Source: Ravibacter sp964559125
GTDB taxonomy: Bacteria > Bacteroidota > Bacteroidia > Cytophagales > Spirosomataceae
Assembly: GCA_964559125.1 (NCBI GenBank)
Contig: CAZLGW010000028.1
Location: 1-64,000, forward strand
Direction of reading: 5' to 3'
DNA length: 64,000 nucleotides
Both the position numbers and the translations under genes were made by a program. Of the stretch, positions 7,848-16,506 are shown one piece after another. How positions within the stretch are numbered: position 1 is the stretch's first letter; each line of letters opens with the position of its first letter. Under the pieces are notes generated by a model. That model saw only the letters and a list, made by a program, of their open reading frames with translations, was not told where the DNA came from and did no database searches.

Positions 7848-9404
7848 TTGAGTAACGAACTAGTAATCAACTCTACTGAAAAGGGAGAGCGTATCGCCCT
7901 TTTGCAGAATAAGAGGCTTCTTGAATATCATGTAGAATCGTCCAACCAGAGTTTTACCGTCGGGGATATTTACCTGGGTACCGTAAAAAAGCTGGTTGCG
8001 GGGTTAAATGCCGCTTTCGTAGACGTAGGCTACGAAAAGGATGCTTTTTTGCATTACCTGGATCTGGGACCCAAGATCAATTCGTTGAATCAATATACGA
8101 AAGATGTCATAGCCAAGCGTGCTAACACCGGGAGCCTCAAAGATGTAAAGATCGAGGCGGATATTGATAAGCAGGGGAAGATAGACAAGGTATTGACAAA
8201 AGGCCAGCCCATTCTGGTACAGATCGTCAAGGAGCCCATCTCAACCAAAGGACCGCGGTTGTCCTGCGATATTTCCATCGCCGGTCGATATATCGTTTTA
8301 GTGCCGTTCGGTGAATCGGTCAATCTTTCCAAGAAAATTACCGATCGCCAGGAACGCCAGAGGCTCCAACGCCTGATGTCTTCCATAAAGCCCCCTAATT
8401 TCGGCGTTATTGTACGTACGGTCGCGCAGGGAAGGGATGTGGAAGAATTGAACAGGGACCTGCAGAATTGTCTTGAAAAATGGGAGAACGGGATGAAGCT
8501 CCTGAGGGAAGCCCGTCCAAGAGAGCGCATCATCGGTGAAATGAACCGTACCTCTTCCATTCTGCGGGATATGCTGAACGAGTCTTTTGACAGCATCACG
8601 GTAGATTCGAAAGAGGTTTACGAAGACACTAAATCGTTTATCCGTACAATAGCTCCCGATAAGGAGAATATCATAAAGTTCTATTCGGGGAAAACGAAGA
8701 TTTTTGAGCAGTTTGGGCTCGAAAAGCAGATAAAATCACTTTTTGGACGTTCTGTAAGCCTGCCCGGCGGAGGTTACCTGATCATCGAACACACCGAAGC
8801 CCTTCATGTAATCGATGTCAACAGCGGGAATAAATCCAATTCGGAAGAAGACCAGGAAGCTACCGCTCTCAGTGTGAACATAGAGGCGGCTAAAGAGATA
8901 GCCCGCCAGCTGAGGCTGAGGGATATGGGCGGTATTATCGTTGTCGACTTCATCGATATGAAGAAGGCCGATAACCGGAAAACAGTATATGAAATGATGC
9001 GCGAAGTGATGAGGACAGAGCGCTCCAAATATACGATCCTTCCTTTGTCCAAATTCGGCCTCATGCAGATCACCAGGCAACGGGTACGGCCGGAGCTGAA
9101 TGTTGTCACAAGAGAGACCTGTCCTACGTGTAACGGCACCGGCAATATCCAGGCTAGCATCCTGGTCACCGATTCCATTGAAAGTCATCTCGATTATATA
9201 CTTACCAAGCAGAACGAAAGGGCGATCAGCATAGTTTTACATCCCTATTTATACGCTTACTTTACCAAAGGGATTATTTCCAGGCAGGTAAAGTGGTTCC
9301 TGAAGTATAAAACCTGGGTAACGCTTATCCCTGACAGCTCTATCGGTATTACGGAATTTAAATTTCATAACCGCTTCGGGGAGGAAATGGAGCTGGTGAG
9401 TTAA
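7848..9404 (+). CDS. rng: ribonuclease E/G family endoribonuclease
   Basis: This enzyme cleaves single-stranded RNA in rRNA maturation and mRNA decay. I prefer the TTG start at 7848, giving MSNELVINSTEKGERIALL, which matches how family members begin and yields 518 residues. An ATG at 7794 in frame would add 18 atypical residues. An S1-like RNA-binding domain lies near the N-terminus (VGDIYLGTVKKLVAGLNAAFVDVG). The catalytic metal-binding Asp residues lie in VIDVNSG and VVDFIDM, and the zinc-link CPTCNGTG follows near the C-terminus. It lacks a long RNase E scaffold tail, so it is RNase G-like. Confidence 0.94.
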   Translation: MSNELVINSTEKGERIALLQNKRLLEYHVESSNQSFTVGDIYLGTVKKLVAGLNAAFVDVGYEKDAFLHYLDLGPKINSLNQYTKDVIAKRANTGSLKDVKIEADIDKQGKIDKVLTKGQPILVQIVKEPISTKGPRLSCDISIAGRYIVLVPFGESVNLSKKITDRQERQRLQRLMSSIKPPNFGVIVRTVAQGRDVEELNRDLQNCLEKWENGMKLLREARPRERIIGEMNRTSSILRDMLNESFDSITVDSKEVYEDTKSFIRTIAPDKENIIKFYSGKTKIFEQFGLEKQIKSLFGRSVSLPGGGYLIIEHTEALHVIDVNSGNKSNSEEDQEATALSVNIEAAKEIARQLRLRDMGGIIVVDFIDMKKADNRKTVYEMMREVMRTERSKYTILPLSKFGLMQITRQRVRPELNVVTRETCPTCNGTGNIQASILVTDSIESHLDYILTKQNERAISIVLHPYLYAYFTKGIISRQVKWFLKYKTWVTLIPDSSIGITEFKFHNRFGEEMELVS

Positions 9405-9425
9405 ACTGCTCCGCCTGTAGAGGCA

Positions 9426-10259
9426 TCAGCGGTTTTTCCAGACAGGATCCCTTTTTTCTTTGAAGGCGACAATTCCTTCTGCGGCATCTTCCGATTGCAG
9501 AAGGAATTCCAGTTTTTCCCGGAGTGCCCGGTAATCCGGGCCTGACGGCTGCCCGGAAAGCGATCGGAACGCTTCGATGCCTTTTGAAATAGCCAACGGC
9601 GCATTTCCTGATATTTCTCGGGCCAGGTCCGTTACTTCCTTTTCAATCATTTCCTTTAAGACGATGCTGCTGATCAGTCCCATAGCCATCGCCTCTCCCG
9701 CCGTATAGGTTCTGGCTGTTATGCACATTTCGAGGATTTTCCGGATGGGTAATATGGTTTTCAAAGAAGCCATCACCTGCATGGGCCACAGCCCTCGTTT
9801 GACTTCCGGCAATGAGAACACGGCCTCAGGAACTGCATAAGCGAATGTGACGCCGGCCAGTATCAGGAAGCCGCCGGCATAGACAGGGCCTTCGATCTGG
9901 GCTATGGAAGGCTTGTTTAACATAGCAAATGCTTCTCCGAGATTGACCGGGCGAAGCGGAGCGGGAGGAGAAACAGGAATATCTTCCCGGTCTTCATTCA
10001 GGAAGGATATGAGGTCTGCTCCGGCGCAAAACACGGGCCCTTCGGCTCTGATCACTACGCAACGTATCGTGTCTTCCTGGTTGGCATACCCGAGGGCGAA
10101 TGCTATTTCTTCTGCCATTGGCCCGTGAAAAGCATTTCGCTTTTCAGGCCTGTTGAGGGTAATGACGAAGATGTGCCCGCTTTGACTCGTTTTCAGGTAT
10201 TTTAATCCTATGTGGGGTAGCGTCCGGAGCTGCTCAGGAGTGTAGAAAGGCTGGTTCAT
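9426..10259 (-). CDS. enoyl-CoA hydratase/isomerase family protein
   Basis: The 277-residue crotonase-fold protein shows the oxyanion-hole segment VFCAGADL and the later FSLPEVKRGLWP helix region. The position of the second catalytic acid of crotonase (Glu164) is kept as the Glu in LPEV. The GGCELA-like motif that holds Glu144 is replaced by AGGFLILAG, so it may not be a standard hydratase. Its start overlaps the end of the HMG-CoA lyase gene by 4 bases, so the two are translationally coupled. This pairing suggests methylglutaconyl-CoA hydratase-type work in leucine breakdown, which I infer from context only. Confidence 0.88.
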   Translation of the reverse strand: MNQPFYTPEQLRTLPHIGLKYLKTSQSGHIFVITLNRPEKRNAFHGPMAEEIAFALGYANQEDTIRCVVIRAEGPVFCAGADLISFLNEDREDIPVSPPAPLRPVNLGEAFAMLNKPSIAQIEGPVYAGGFLILAGVTFAYAVPEAVFSLPEVKRGLWPMQVMASLKTILPIRKILEMCITARTYTAGEAMAMGLISSIVLKEMIEKEVTDLAREISGNAPLAISKGIEAFRSLSGQPSGPDYRALREKLEFLLQSEDAAEGIVAFKEKRDPVWKNR

Positions 10260-11143
10260 AAGCGGTAGGTTTGGGCTATCGTTTCCCTGAATATCTGTCC
10301 TGCCCTCATCAGGGCCTTCTTATCGATTGTACTGGTAGTCCCTTTTTCCTCTGCAAAAGTCAGCAGGCTTTCTGTTGCCAGGTTGCCGACGAGGTCGTCC
10401 TGCGCAAACGGGCAACCACCGAAACCGAACACAGTCCCGTCGAAGCGCCTGCATCCGCTGTCGTATGCAGCGGCAACCTTTTCGCGCCACCGGTTGGGAG
10501 TAGAATGAAAATGGGCGCCTGTCTCAATCTGGGCGTTGCCGGTAGCCTTCAGATGGCTGAATACGGAAGTGATATCGGAGGTGCCGGCGAACCCCACCGT
10601 ATCGGCCAGGGAGAAAATCCGGATACCCAGGTCGCTCAGCCTCTCTATCCAGGCGCTGGCCATACCAGGATGCCAGGTGTCGCCGTACGGGTTGCCGAAG
10701 GCCATCGAGATGTAGATGACGAGCTCCTTCCCGGAGTCAGTACATAATTTTTGGATGGCTTTTACCCTCTCCAGCGACTGGAGGATCGTACAGTTGGCAT
10801 TCCTGACCTGGAAAGTTTCGGATATCGAAAAGGGATATCCCAGGTAAGTTACCTTCTCCTCACGGCAGGCGGCTTCGGCTCCCGCGGCATTGGCTACGAT
10901 GACAAGCAATTTTGAAGCGCTTTGGCCAACGCTGATCATTTCCAGCAGCCTGCCTGTATCACTGACCTGCGGCACAGCGCGGGGAGATACAAAGCTGCCC
11001 ATATCTATGGTGTCGAAACCCACTTCCAGCAATGCCTGGATGTAATTTGCTTTTGTTTCGGTAGGGATAAAGGTATGCAGACCCTGCCATGCGTCTCTGG
11101 GACATTCTACAAGCTTCAGGATGTCGTTGCGCTCGGCCGGCAT
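10256..11143 (-). CDS. hydroxymethylglutaryl-CoA lyase
   Basis: The enzyme splits HMG-CoA into acetoacetate and acetyl-CoA, the last step of leucine breakdown. The 295 residues begin with the DRE-TIM-type substrate segment (LVECPRDAWQG), carry metal-binding His residues in the TGAHFHSTP region, and have the family signature FGFGGCPFAQDDLVGNLATE, whose Cys244 is the catalytic loop Cys. It is the first gene of a two-gene unit with the overlapping crotonase gene. Confidence 0.93.
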   Translation of the reverse strand: MPAERNDILKLVECPRDAWQGLHTFIPTETKANYIQALLEVGFDTIDMGSFVSPRAVPQVSDTGRLLEMISVGQSASKLLVIVANAAGAEAACREEKVTYLGYPFSISETFQVRNANCTILQSLERVKAIQKLCTDSGKELVIYISMAFGNPYGDTWHPGMASAWIERLSDLGIRIFSLADTVGFAGTSDITSVFSHLKATGNAQIETGAHFHSTPNRWREKVAAAYDSGCRRFDGTVFGFGGCPFAQDDLVGNLATESLLTFAEEKGTTSTIDKKALMRAGQIFRETIAQTYRL

Positions 11144-11147
11144 AGCT

Positions 11148-11852
11148 TTAGATCAGGCGAAACCCTAGTGTTATCTGCCAGGATTTCAGCTTTTGCTTAA
11201 CTGTTGTCGGGTTGTCCCCTGTGTTAATCTGGAAGGAATTAAGGTTAGAGATGGTACCTTCACGCCTGACGTCGATGCTCACGCCGAAAATATCGAGCCC
11301 GGCGCCCACCTGATAGCCGAAGATCGCCTCTGACATGGCTTGCGGAGCTGTCGTGTAATACCTGATAGCGTCGCGGATATTCTGGTTGTCGCCTATCCTG
11401 AAAGAGGCAACGGGGCCTGCATTTACCCGGAAAGGGCCGCCTTTCAGCCCGAACAGCACCGGTACGTCTATACTGCTGAATTTATAGTCTATCTGTTTTA
11501 CTATTGGCGTATCGCCGTCGTTGCGTTGTATGTCGAAGCGCCCTCCTTTGGTAGAAACGAGAAATTCCGGCTGGACATAAAAACCTGATCCGAAGCGCAT
11601 GTATACCCCGCCCGACCAGCCGGTCTTGCTGTCGAAGCTTTCCTGCAGGTTGTCCCTCACTACCTGTCCGTTGTAGTTCAGGTAGGGGTTCCCCTGGGCG
11701 TCGTAGCGGGTTGTGAGAAAATTCCCCATCGACAACTGGGAAAGATTAACACCGCCCTTAATCCCCATAGTAAATTTTTTACCCTGTGCGTTTGCTGCAT
11801 TTACCGCCAAAGCCAGGGCAAAAATGAAAGCAACGATGAAGTTCTTTTTCAT
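11148..11852 (-). CDS. PorT-like outer-membrane beta-barrel protein
   Basis: The start at 11852 gives MKKNFIVAFIFALALAVNAANAQ, a clean signal peptide with a cleavage site after about residue 22; a longer frame from 11936 would bury it. The 234-residue protein has alternating hydrophobic strands and ends with an aromatic/aliphatic terminal strand (ITLGFRLI), as expected for the OMP_b-brl_2 barrel family. It probably sits in the outer membrane. It ends 4 bases before the HMG-CoA lyase gene and could be co-transcribed. No specific function can be read. Confidence 0.85.
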   Translation of the reverse strand: MKKNFIVAFIFALALAVNAANAQGKKFTMGIKGGVNLSQLSMGNFLTTRYDAQGNPYLNYNGQVVRDNLQESFDSKTGWSGGVYMRFGSGFYVQPEFLVSTKGGRFDIQRNDGDTPIVKQIDYKFSSIDVPVLFGLKGGPFRVNAGPVASFRIGDNQNIRDAIRYYTTAPQAMSEAIFGYQVGAGLDIFGVSIDVRREGTISNLNSFQINTGDNPTTVKQKLKSWQITLGFRLI

Positions 11853-12070
11853 GGAAAAGAGAATGTTGTGTTTCCGGCAGCCGATCTCCGGTAGCGGCAG
11901 CCGGATGAATAACGATCTGACCGGTTGCAAATACATAACCGGATCAATTTTTTTTAAAATCCTCCGGACTTTCTTCCGGTTGATTAACTTGCGAAATAAT
12001 CATGCCAGCAGTTGGGCCGGATGTATGCGAATTGCTGCCGCCGGCGGGCGTCGCAAAATAATCGCTTAAA

Positions 12071-13447
12071 ATGTCAAAACAAAAAACGGTATTTGTGTGC
12101 CAGGAATGCGGGCATAGTTCGGCCAAATGGCTCGGCAGGTGTCCTTCCTGTCATGCGTGGAATTCGCTGGTGGAGGAGATTTCCGAGCCGAGAGAAGAGA
12201 GAACGAGAAAGGTGTGGAAATCTGTAGCTGTTTCCGGGAAACCTAAGCCGATCCCCGCTATCATATATGAAAAAGAACCCCGGCTGGTTACCGGCGACCT
12301 GGAGCTTGACAGGGTTTTGGGTGGTGGAATCGTGCCCGGGTCGCTGATCCTGATCGGTGGAGAGCCGGGAATAGGTAAATCTACGCTGATGCTGCAGGTA
12401 GCGATGGCCCTGAAAAATCACCGGGTACTCTATGTCTCAGGCGAAGAATCGGAAAGCCAGATCAAGCTCAGGGCGGAAAGGATGGCTGGAACAGGTGAAA
12501 ACTGTTTTGTATTGGCCGAGACATTTACCGACAGTATTTTCAGGCATTCGGAAGATCTGCAGCCCCATCTGATGATCGTGGATTCTGTGCAGACGCTCCA
12601 GTCGCCGTTGCTGGAATCATCGCCGGGCAGCATAGCGCAGGTACGCCAATCGGCATCGGAGCTGATGAAATATGCAAAAGAGACGGGTATCCCGGTTTTC
12701 CTGATAGGACATATTACAAAAGACGGCTCCATCGCCGGTCCGAAGACGCTCGAGCATATGGTTGATACGGTGATCCAGTTTGAAGGAGACCGGCATACGA
12801 CCTACAGGATACTGAGGACCAGTAAGAACCGGTTCGGTAATACTTCCGAGCTGGGTATTTACGAGATGCAGTCTTCAGGGCTGCGGCAGGTCAACAATCC
12901 TTCCGAATTACTCATACCCCAGCGCGAAGGGCCGGTGAGCGGTGTGGTGATCGGGTCGATGCTGGAAGGGAACAGGCCTTTGAAAATTGAGATCCAGTCG
13001 CTGGTAAGTGTAGCAACCTACGGAACGCCCCAAAGGACCAGCAACGGGTACGATACGAGGAGGCTTCAGATGCTCCTGGCAGTGCTTGAAAAAAGATGCG
13101 GCTATAAATTTGCTGTGCAGGACGTATTTCTGAACGTGGCCGGCGGGATGCGCGTAGAAGACCCGGCTATAGATCTGGCAGTGGCTGTTTCATTGTACTC
13201 GTCTTACGAAGATATTCCCATACCTATGGATACCTGCTTCGTGGGGGAGGTAGGCCTTGGCGGAGAGATCAGGGCCGTCAACAGGATAGAAGCCAGGATC
13301 AACGAAGCGGCGAAGCTGGGTTTCAAAAGGATATACCTGTCCAGGTACAACCTGAAGGATGGAGTAGAAAAGAACGCACAAGGACTGGAGATCAGGGCTG
13401 TCGGGTCGCTGGGAGACCTGTTTACACTAATAGAGAGTAATGACTGA
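12071..13447 (+). CDS. radA: DNA repair protein RadA
   Basis: RadA is a RecA-like ATPase/helicase that promotes branch migration in recombinational repair. The 458-residue protein has an N-terminal four-Cys zinc finger (CQECG...CPSCHAW, residues 10-32), a Walker A GGEPGIGKST near residue 97, the family KNRFG motif (SKNRFGNTSEL) and a C-terminal Lon-protease-like domain (VQDVFLNVAGGMRVEDPAIDL). Its 3' end faces the convergent nucleotidyltransferase gene 12 bases away. Confidence 0.96.
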   Translation: MSKQKTVFVCQECGHSSAKWLGRCPSCHAWNSLVEEISEPREERTRKVWKSVAVSGKPKPIPAIIYEKEPRLVTGDLELDRVLGGGIVPGSLILIGGEPGIGKSTLMLQVAMALKNHRVLYVSGEESESQIKLRAERMAGTGENCFVLAETFTDSIFRHSEDLQPHLMIVDSVQTLQSPLLESSPGSIAQVRQSASELMKYAKETGIPVFLIGHITKDGSIAGPKTLEHMVDTVIQFEGDRHTTYRILRTSKNRFGNTSELGIYEMQSSGLRQVNNPSELLIPQREGPVSGVVIGSMLEGNRPLKIEIQSLVSVATYGTPQRTSNGYDTRRLQMLLAVLEKRCGYKFAVQDVFLNVAGGMRVEDPAIDLAVAVSLYSSYEDIPIPMDTCFVGEVGLGGEIRAVNRIEARINEAAKLGFKRIYLSRYNLKDGVEKNAQGLEIRAVGSLGDLFTLIESND

Positions 13448-13459
13448 GAAGGAAGCCGG

Positions 13460-14551
13460 TTATGCCGGATGCTCCCTGTACCATTTCAGCTTCTGCCTGT
13501 GCAGCCGGAAGCTAGTAAGAAAGCGGATATGCTCTTTCAGTATTTTGAATTTGTAAGAAAAGTCCCTTGTCGTAACAGATTGCCTGAAGTACGTCCACGA
13601 AGCATTGTCGGGAAGAGGCGGGAGGCGATACCAGGTATCCCGTAAATCTCCAGTATTTACATTCTGACCTGCTGCCGGGAATTCCGGTTTCCAGTCATAT
13701 CCCAGTTCCCGCAGAATGCCCAGACTGCGGCTAAGCAGCTTCCTGATCCCTTTTTCCCCGGCGATCCTGTCTACCAGCGCCCAGTCGGTTTGCGGGCCGT
13801 AGCGATCCATATAAGCTTTCAGGTCTGCCACGTATTTTAGCCGGTTCCAGTCTTCCTTTCCTCCATGGTTGACAATCATCATCAGGAATTGGTATTCATT
13901 GGAGAGAACAGGAATCTGATGGTTCAAAAACTCCATTTGAACGGTGTAAGGGCTAAAATCTGCCGGACCGAAGTCAAAGCACAGACGTGGGTAGGCAATG
14001 CTCCAATGCAGTTCAACGACCGACTTTTTATAGCCGGATACATCCGTGCTTTTAAGCGGGATATGATAATCCGAATCGAGAAAGTCTGATACAATCGGTT
14101 CACGGGAGCTGAGGAGCGCCTTGTGGAAAGGCAGGATGCTATAATCGTTTCCTTTAAGCGCTTCCATAAGAGGAGTGAGGTGCTCTCTGGCTACAAAAAG
14201 GTCAATATCACCCGGCGCACGCATTTTGATGTCGTCGAAAAGCCAATGCGACCATACCACTCCCTTGTAGAAATGTACCGGGATTCCCAGATCGGACGCC
14301 AGGCTGTTGATTTTAATGGTTTCGCCGGCTTGCAGGAGTGTAGAAAAAGTATTCCCCTGGTAGGTGTTCTCCAGCTTTTTCCGGGCTTCAATCGTCAGGA
14401 TATCCTTGTCTATTTTATCAAATGCGTAATTCAGGATACGGTTTCCGAGGATGATACGCTCCATTTCATTGCTGTCCAGACCTTCGGCGCTCACGGCGGC
14501 TCCGGAGGAGAAGCAAGTCGAGATAATATAATCCAGTTCCCGCGAAATCAT
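13460..14551 (-). CDS. PF14907-type nucleotidyltransferase (last gene of the PqqD/B2/HprK cassette)
   Basis: The start at 14551 (MISRELDYII) gives 363 residues and a 4-base gap to the preceding gene; a longer frame would overlap that gene deeply. The protein matches the uncharacterised nucleotidyltransferase family PF14907: HFYKGVVW at 93-100 and the metal-binding APGDIDLFV with Asp115 and Asp117. Conserved features such as VELHWSIAYP and NHGGKEDWNRLKYVADL follow. Members often accompany PqqD-like and HprK-like proteins in peptide- or polysaccharide-related clusters. The acceptor it may nucleotidylate is unknown. It is the 3' gene of a four-gene unit. Confidence 0.85.
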   Translation of the reverse strand: MISRELDYIISTCFSSGAAVSAEGLDSNEMERIILGNRILNYAFDKIDKDILTIEARKKLENTYQGNTFSTLLQAGETIKINSLASDLGIPVHFYKGVVWSHWLFDDIKMRAPGDIDLFVAREHLTPLMEALKGNDYSILPFHKALLSSREPIVSDFLDSDYHIPLKSTDVSGYKKSVVELHWSIAYPRLCFDFGPADFSPYTVQMEFLNHQIPVLSNEYQFLMMIVNHGGKEDWNRLKYVADLKAYMDRYGPQTDWALVDRIAGEKGIRKLLSRSLGILRELGYDWKPEFPAAGQNVNTGDLRDTWYRLPPLPDNASWTYFRQSVTTRDFSYKFKILKEHIRFLTSFRLHRQKLKWYREHPA

Positions 14552-14555
14552 GGCT

Positions 14556-15458
14556 TCAATGTGAAATTTTATCCCGTACCCATTCCTCCAACGCTCCAAA
14601 TCCGTCCGGTCGTCTTTGTGCGAAAGCTTTGGCGTTTGTCGCACACATCATACTCTGCCTGAAATGCTGCTGAAGCACTTCAGGGGTCAGAAACTGGTTA
14701 GGCATAGGGAAATGCTTCAGTGTTTCTACCGGCAGCTCCATCGGGCTCATTTGTTTTACATCGGGGAGTGTGTCGTCGCGGTGCAGGAAATACAGGCGGC
14801 CCAGCTGGACCGGAGCAGCGCTGAAGTTCTCCCGGGGCAGCAACGCAAATTTATTGATCCCTTCCGAAACCGGTGTCAGCTCCTCCTTGCGATAGCCCAG
14901 CCCGGCGACGGTATTCTCCCAGATTTTCAATTGTGGATAGGCCGGCAGGATAAACGGCTGCCCATTCCCATCAAAACAGATCGCCGTAAGGTCGTCGCTT
15001 AGCAGCGGACAACCTGCTTTTACAAAAGCGGCGCTGGTAGTAGATTTGCCTGCTCCGGGCGCACCCATAAAAACCCAGCCGGTATCCCCGACCCTGATCG
15101 CACTTGCATGGAGCAGATAGTATTTTCGTTGGAACAGAATCATTCCGATTGCTTCCGATACGGTAAAAAGGCTAAGCAAGTCGGGGTCGCCGGCTATAAC
15201 GTCGACTTCGAGCAGCCGGCCGGCCGAGGCTCTGAAAGTGGCTACACCCTCCCAAAAAAGCCAGAGCGCTCCATCCGCACCAATGGCTGTCTCCGCCGTG
15301 ATCCCCCTCCGGTGGATAGTCGTAACTTCCAATTGGGGGCATATCAGCTTTTTTCGGAGGATCACAAAGTCGTCGGCTGCAGCCGTAGCGCCGTTGCATT
15401 CCGGCAGCTCAATTTCCGAGGAGAAGTTCAGGCAATAGGCGTGGTATCTGTACATCAA
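14556..15458 (-). CDS. HprK-related serine kinase-like protein
   Basis: This 300-residue protein has a Walker A GAPGAGKST at 132-140, preceded by the LHASAI segment, and SDDLTAI at 154-160. That combination is typical of HprK-like kinases attached to PqqD systems (HprK_rel_A) and of kinases in some lasso peptide clusters. The N-terminal 100 residues are a separate less conserved domain. In lasso clusters such kinases phosphorylate the peptide C-terminus; here the substrate is unknown. The gene lies 9 bases after the B2 gene and 4 bases before the nucleotidyltransferase. Confidence 0.85.
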   Translation of the reverse strand: MMYRYHAYCLNFSSEIELPECNGATAAADDFVILRKKLICPQLEVTTIHRRGITAETAIGADGALWLFWEGVATFRASAGRLLEVDVIAGDPDLLSLFTVSEAIGMILFQRKYYLLHASAIRVGDTGWVFMGAPGAGKSTTSAAFVKAGCPLLSDDLTAICFDGNGQPFILPAYPQLKIWENTVAGLGYRKEELTPVSEGINKFALLPRENFSAAPVQLGRLYFLHRDDTLPDVKQMSPMELPVETLKHFPMPNQFLTPEVLQQHFRQSMMCATNAKAFAQRRPDGFGALEEWVRDKISH

Positions 15459-15467
15459 CTCTTTATA

Positions 15468-15899
15468 TTAATCCCACACCCAAAGCGGCTGGTATTGAGT
15501 AGGCAGGTCGCCGATAATTGTTTTCCCTTTTTTTTCAACCCAGGCATGAAACTCAAAACCTTTTACGATGTCTTTGTTTACGCCGATATGCATCACAACT
15601 CCTTCGGATTTTCCGAGCAGGTACTTGGCTGCCAGCGATTGCGGGAGGCAGAGCAGCCTGAAAGGCAAAATCCTGGCGGCGCTTTCTACCGCCCATACTA
15701 CGTCGGCGACTTCTGCATCAGGAACGGGTTTTCGCGGAAACCGGCTGCTAAGCCTGGAGTACCATTTTTTAAAGGTTGCAAACGACATCAACTTCAGCGA
15801 TATACCGATAACCGTAAGCACCCATGCAGCCCGGATCCAGTAGGCTTTTTGCCTGCTGCTCAGCAGTCCCCACTTTTTTATGGCTGTTGTCAGGCGCAT
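15468..15899 (-). CDS. lasso peptide B2-type transglutaminase-like protease
   Basis: The 143-residue protein is the Transglut_core3 (PF13471) fold of lasso peptide biosynthesis protein B2, the leader peptidase. The Cys-His-Asp triad is visible as Cys84 in LLCLPQSLAAKYLL, His118 in FEFHAWVE and Asp131 in IIGDLP. Residues 22-45 form one hydrophobic stretch, possibly a membrane association. It follows the PqqD-like gene by 15 bases. No lasso cyclase is encoded nearby, so what it cuts is unknown. Confidence 0.9.
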   Translation of the reverse strand: MRLTTAIKKWGLLSSRQKAYWIRAAWVLTVIGISLKLMSFATFKKWYSRLSSRFPRKPVPDAEVADVVWAVESAARILPFRLLCLPQSLAAKYLLGKSEGVVMHIGVNKDIVKGFEFHAWVEKKGKTIIGDLPTQYQPLWVWD

Positions 15900-15914
15900 A
15901 TCTACGATTGATGC

Positions 15915-16202
15915 TTAGGAAGAAGCCTCGATGAGCCCGTTCTTTTTCAGGTTGTCTATCAGGGCTTCAAGGTCGGCGATACATTGATTTTCGTCAACTT
16001 CGTATGCTTCGGTCACCCGCTTCGACAGGTCGTTGATGCTCAGCGGGGCATCTTTCTGTAAAACCGACCATACAAAGCTCCCTACCCCTTCCAATCCGAA
16101 GTATTTACCCGCTTCATAGTCCAGGATCACCGTTTCGTCGGATACTTCCGAAGCAACCAGTTTGGGCGATAACCTGTATTTTATATTTTTCGGAGCGTCC
16201 AT
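15915..16202 (-). CDS. PqqD-family peptide chaperone (RRE, B1-like)
   Basis: This 95-residue protein has the PqqD/RRE pattern: an N-terminal strand (YRLSPKLVASEV), YEAGKYFGLEGVGSFVWSVL and a C-terminal winged-helix segment (DENQCIADLEALIDNLKKNGLI). PqqD-like RRE proteins bind leader peptides and hand them to modifying enzymes. It heads the four-gene cassette, and a -7 box lies 31 bases upstream. A partner precursor peptide is not visible. Confidence 0.92.
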   Translation of the reverse strand: MDAPKNIKYRLSPKLVASEVSDETVILDYEAGKYFGLEGVGSFVWSVLQKDAPLSINDLSKRVTEAYEVDENQCIADLEALIDNLKKNGLIEASS

Positions 16203-16232
16203 AGTTCGACAAGCTGACTGATTCTAAAAACA

Positions 16233-16240
16233 CAAAGTTA
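16233..16240 (-). promoter_or_regulatory. -7 promoter box for the PqqD-led cassette
   Basis: On the minus strand this reads TAACTTTG, 31 bases before the PqqD-like start. It makes an independent transcript of the four genes likely. I see no -33 TTTG at the usual distance. Confidence 0.5.
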
Positions 16241-16506
16241 AAATAAATTCTTCATGACAGACGGCATATCCGCGCCGGCGGCAGGACTATTGCGTGTTAA
16301 AATACCTATCTGGCGACATTGGAGAAATGATTTGGGTATGAGTGCACTCATTGTGGGAGGAGGGATGTAGTTTCATAATGATAAGATATCTGGGGAGAAG
16401 ATTGAATAATTGATTCATTTTCTGCAATTTTATATGGTGTTCCGGGGCAAAGCATACCAATCCCCAGATCCTGTATTAGATGAGAAAACATATCTGTTTA
16501 TTAAAG
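16241..16506. other. intergenic region with a 14-base perfect palindrome
   Basis: This is the longest gene-poor stretch in the window. It holds a perfect palindrome, ATGAGTGCACTCAT, at 16338-16351, which could be an operator for the divergent cassette or for the toxin-antitoxin pair. A 43-codon frame on the minus strand (16287-16418) has no lasso-precursor features. I see nothing else. Confidence 0.4.

Noticed and set aside
16287..16418. 43-codon minus-strand frame upstream of the PqqD-like gene as a lasso precursor
   Set aside because: It lacks a leader/core layout with a penultimate Thr, a Gly at core position 1 and an acidic ring-closing residue, and the promoter box lies between it and the cassette.
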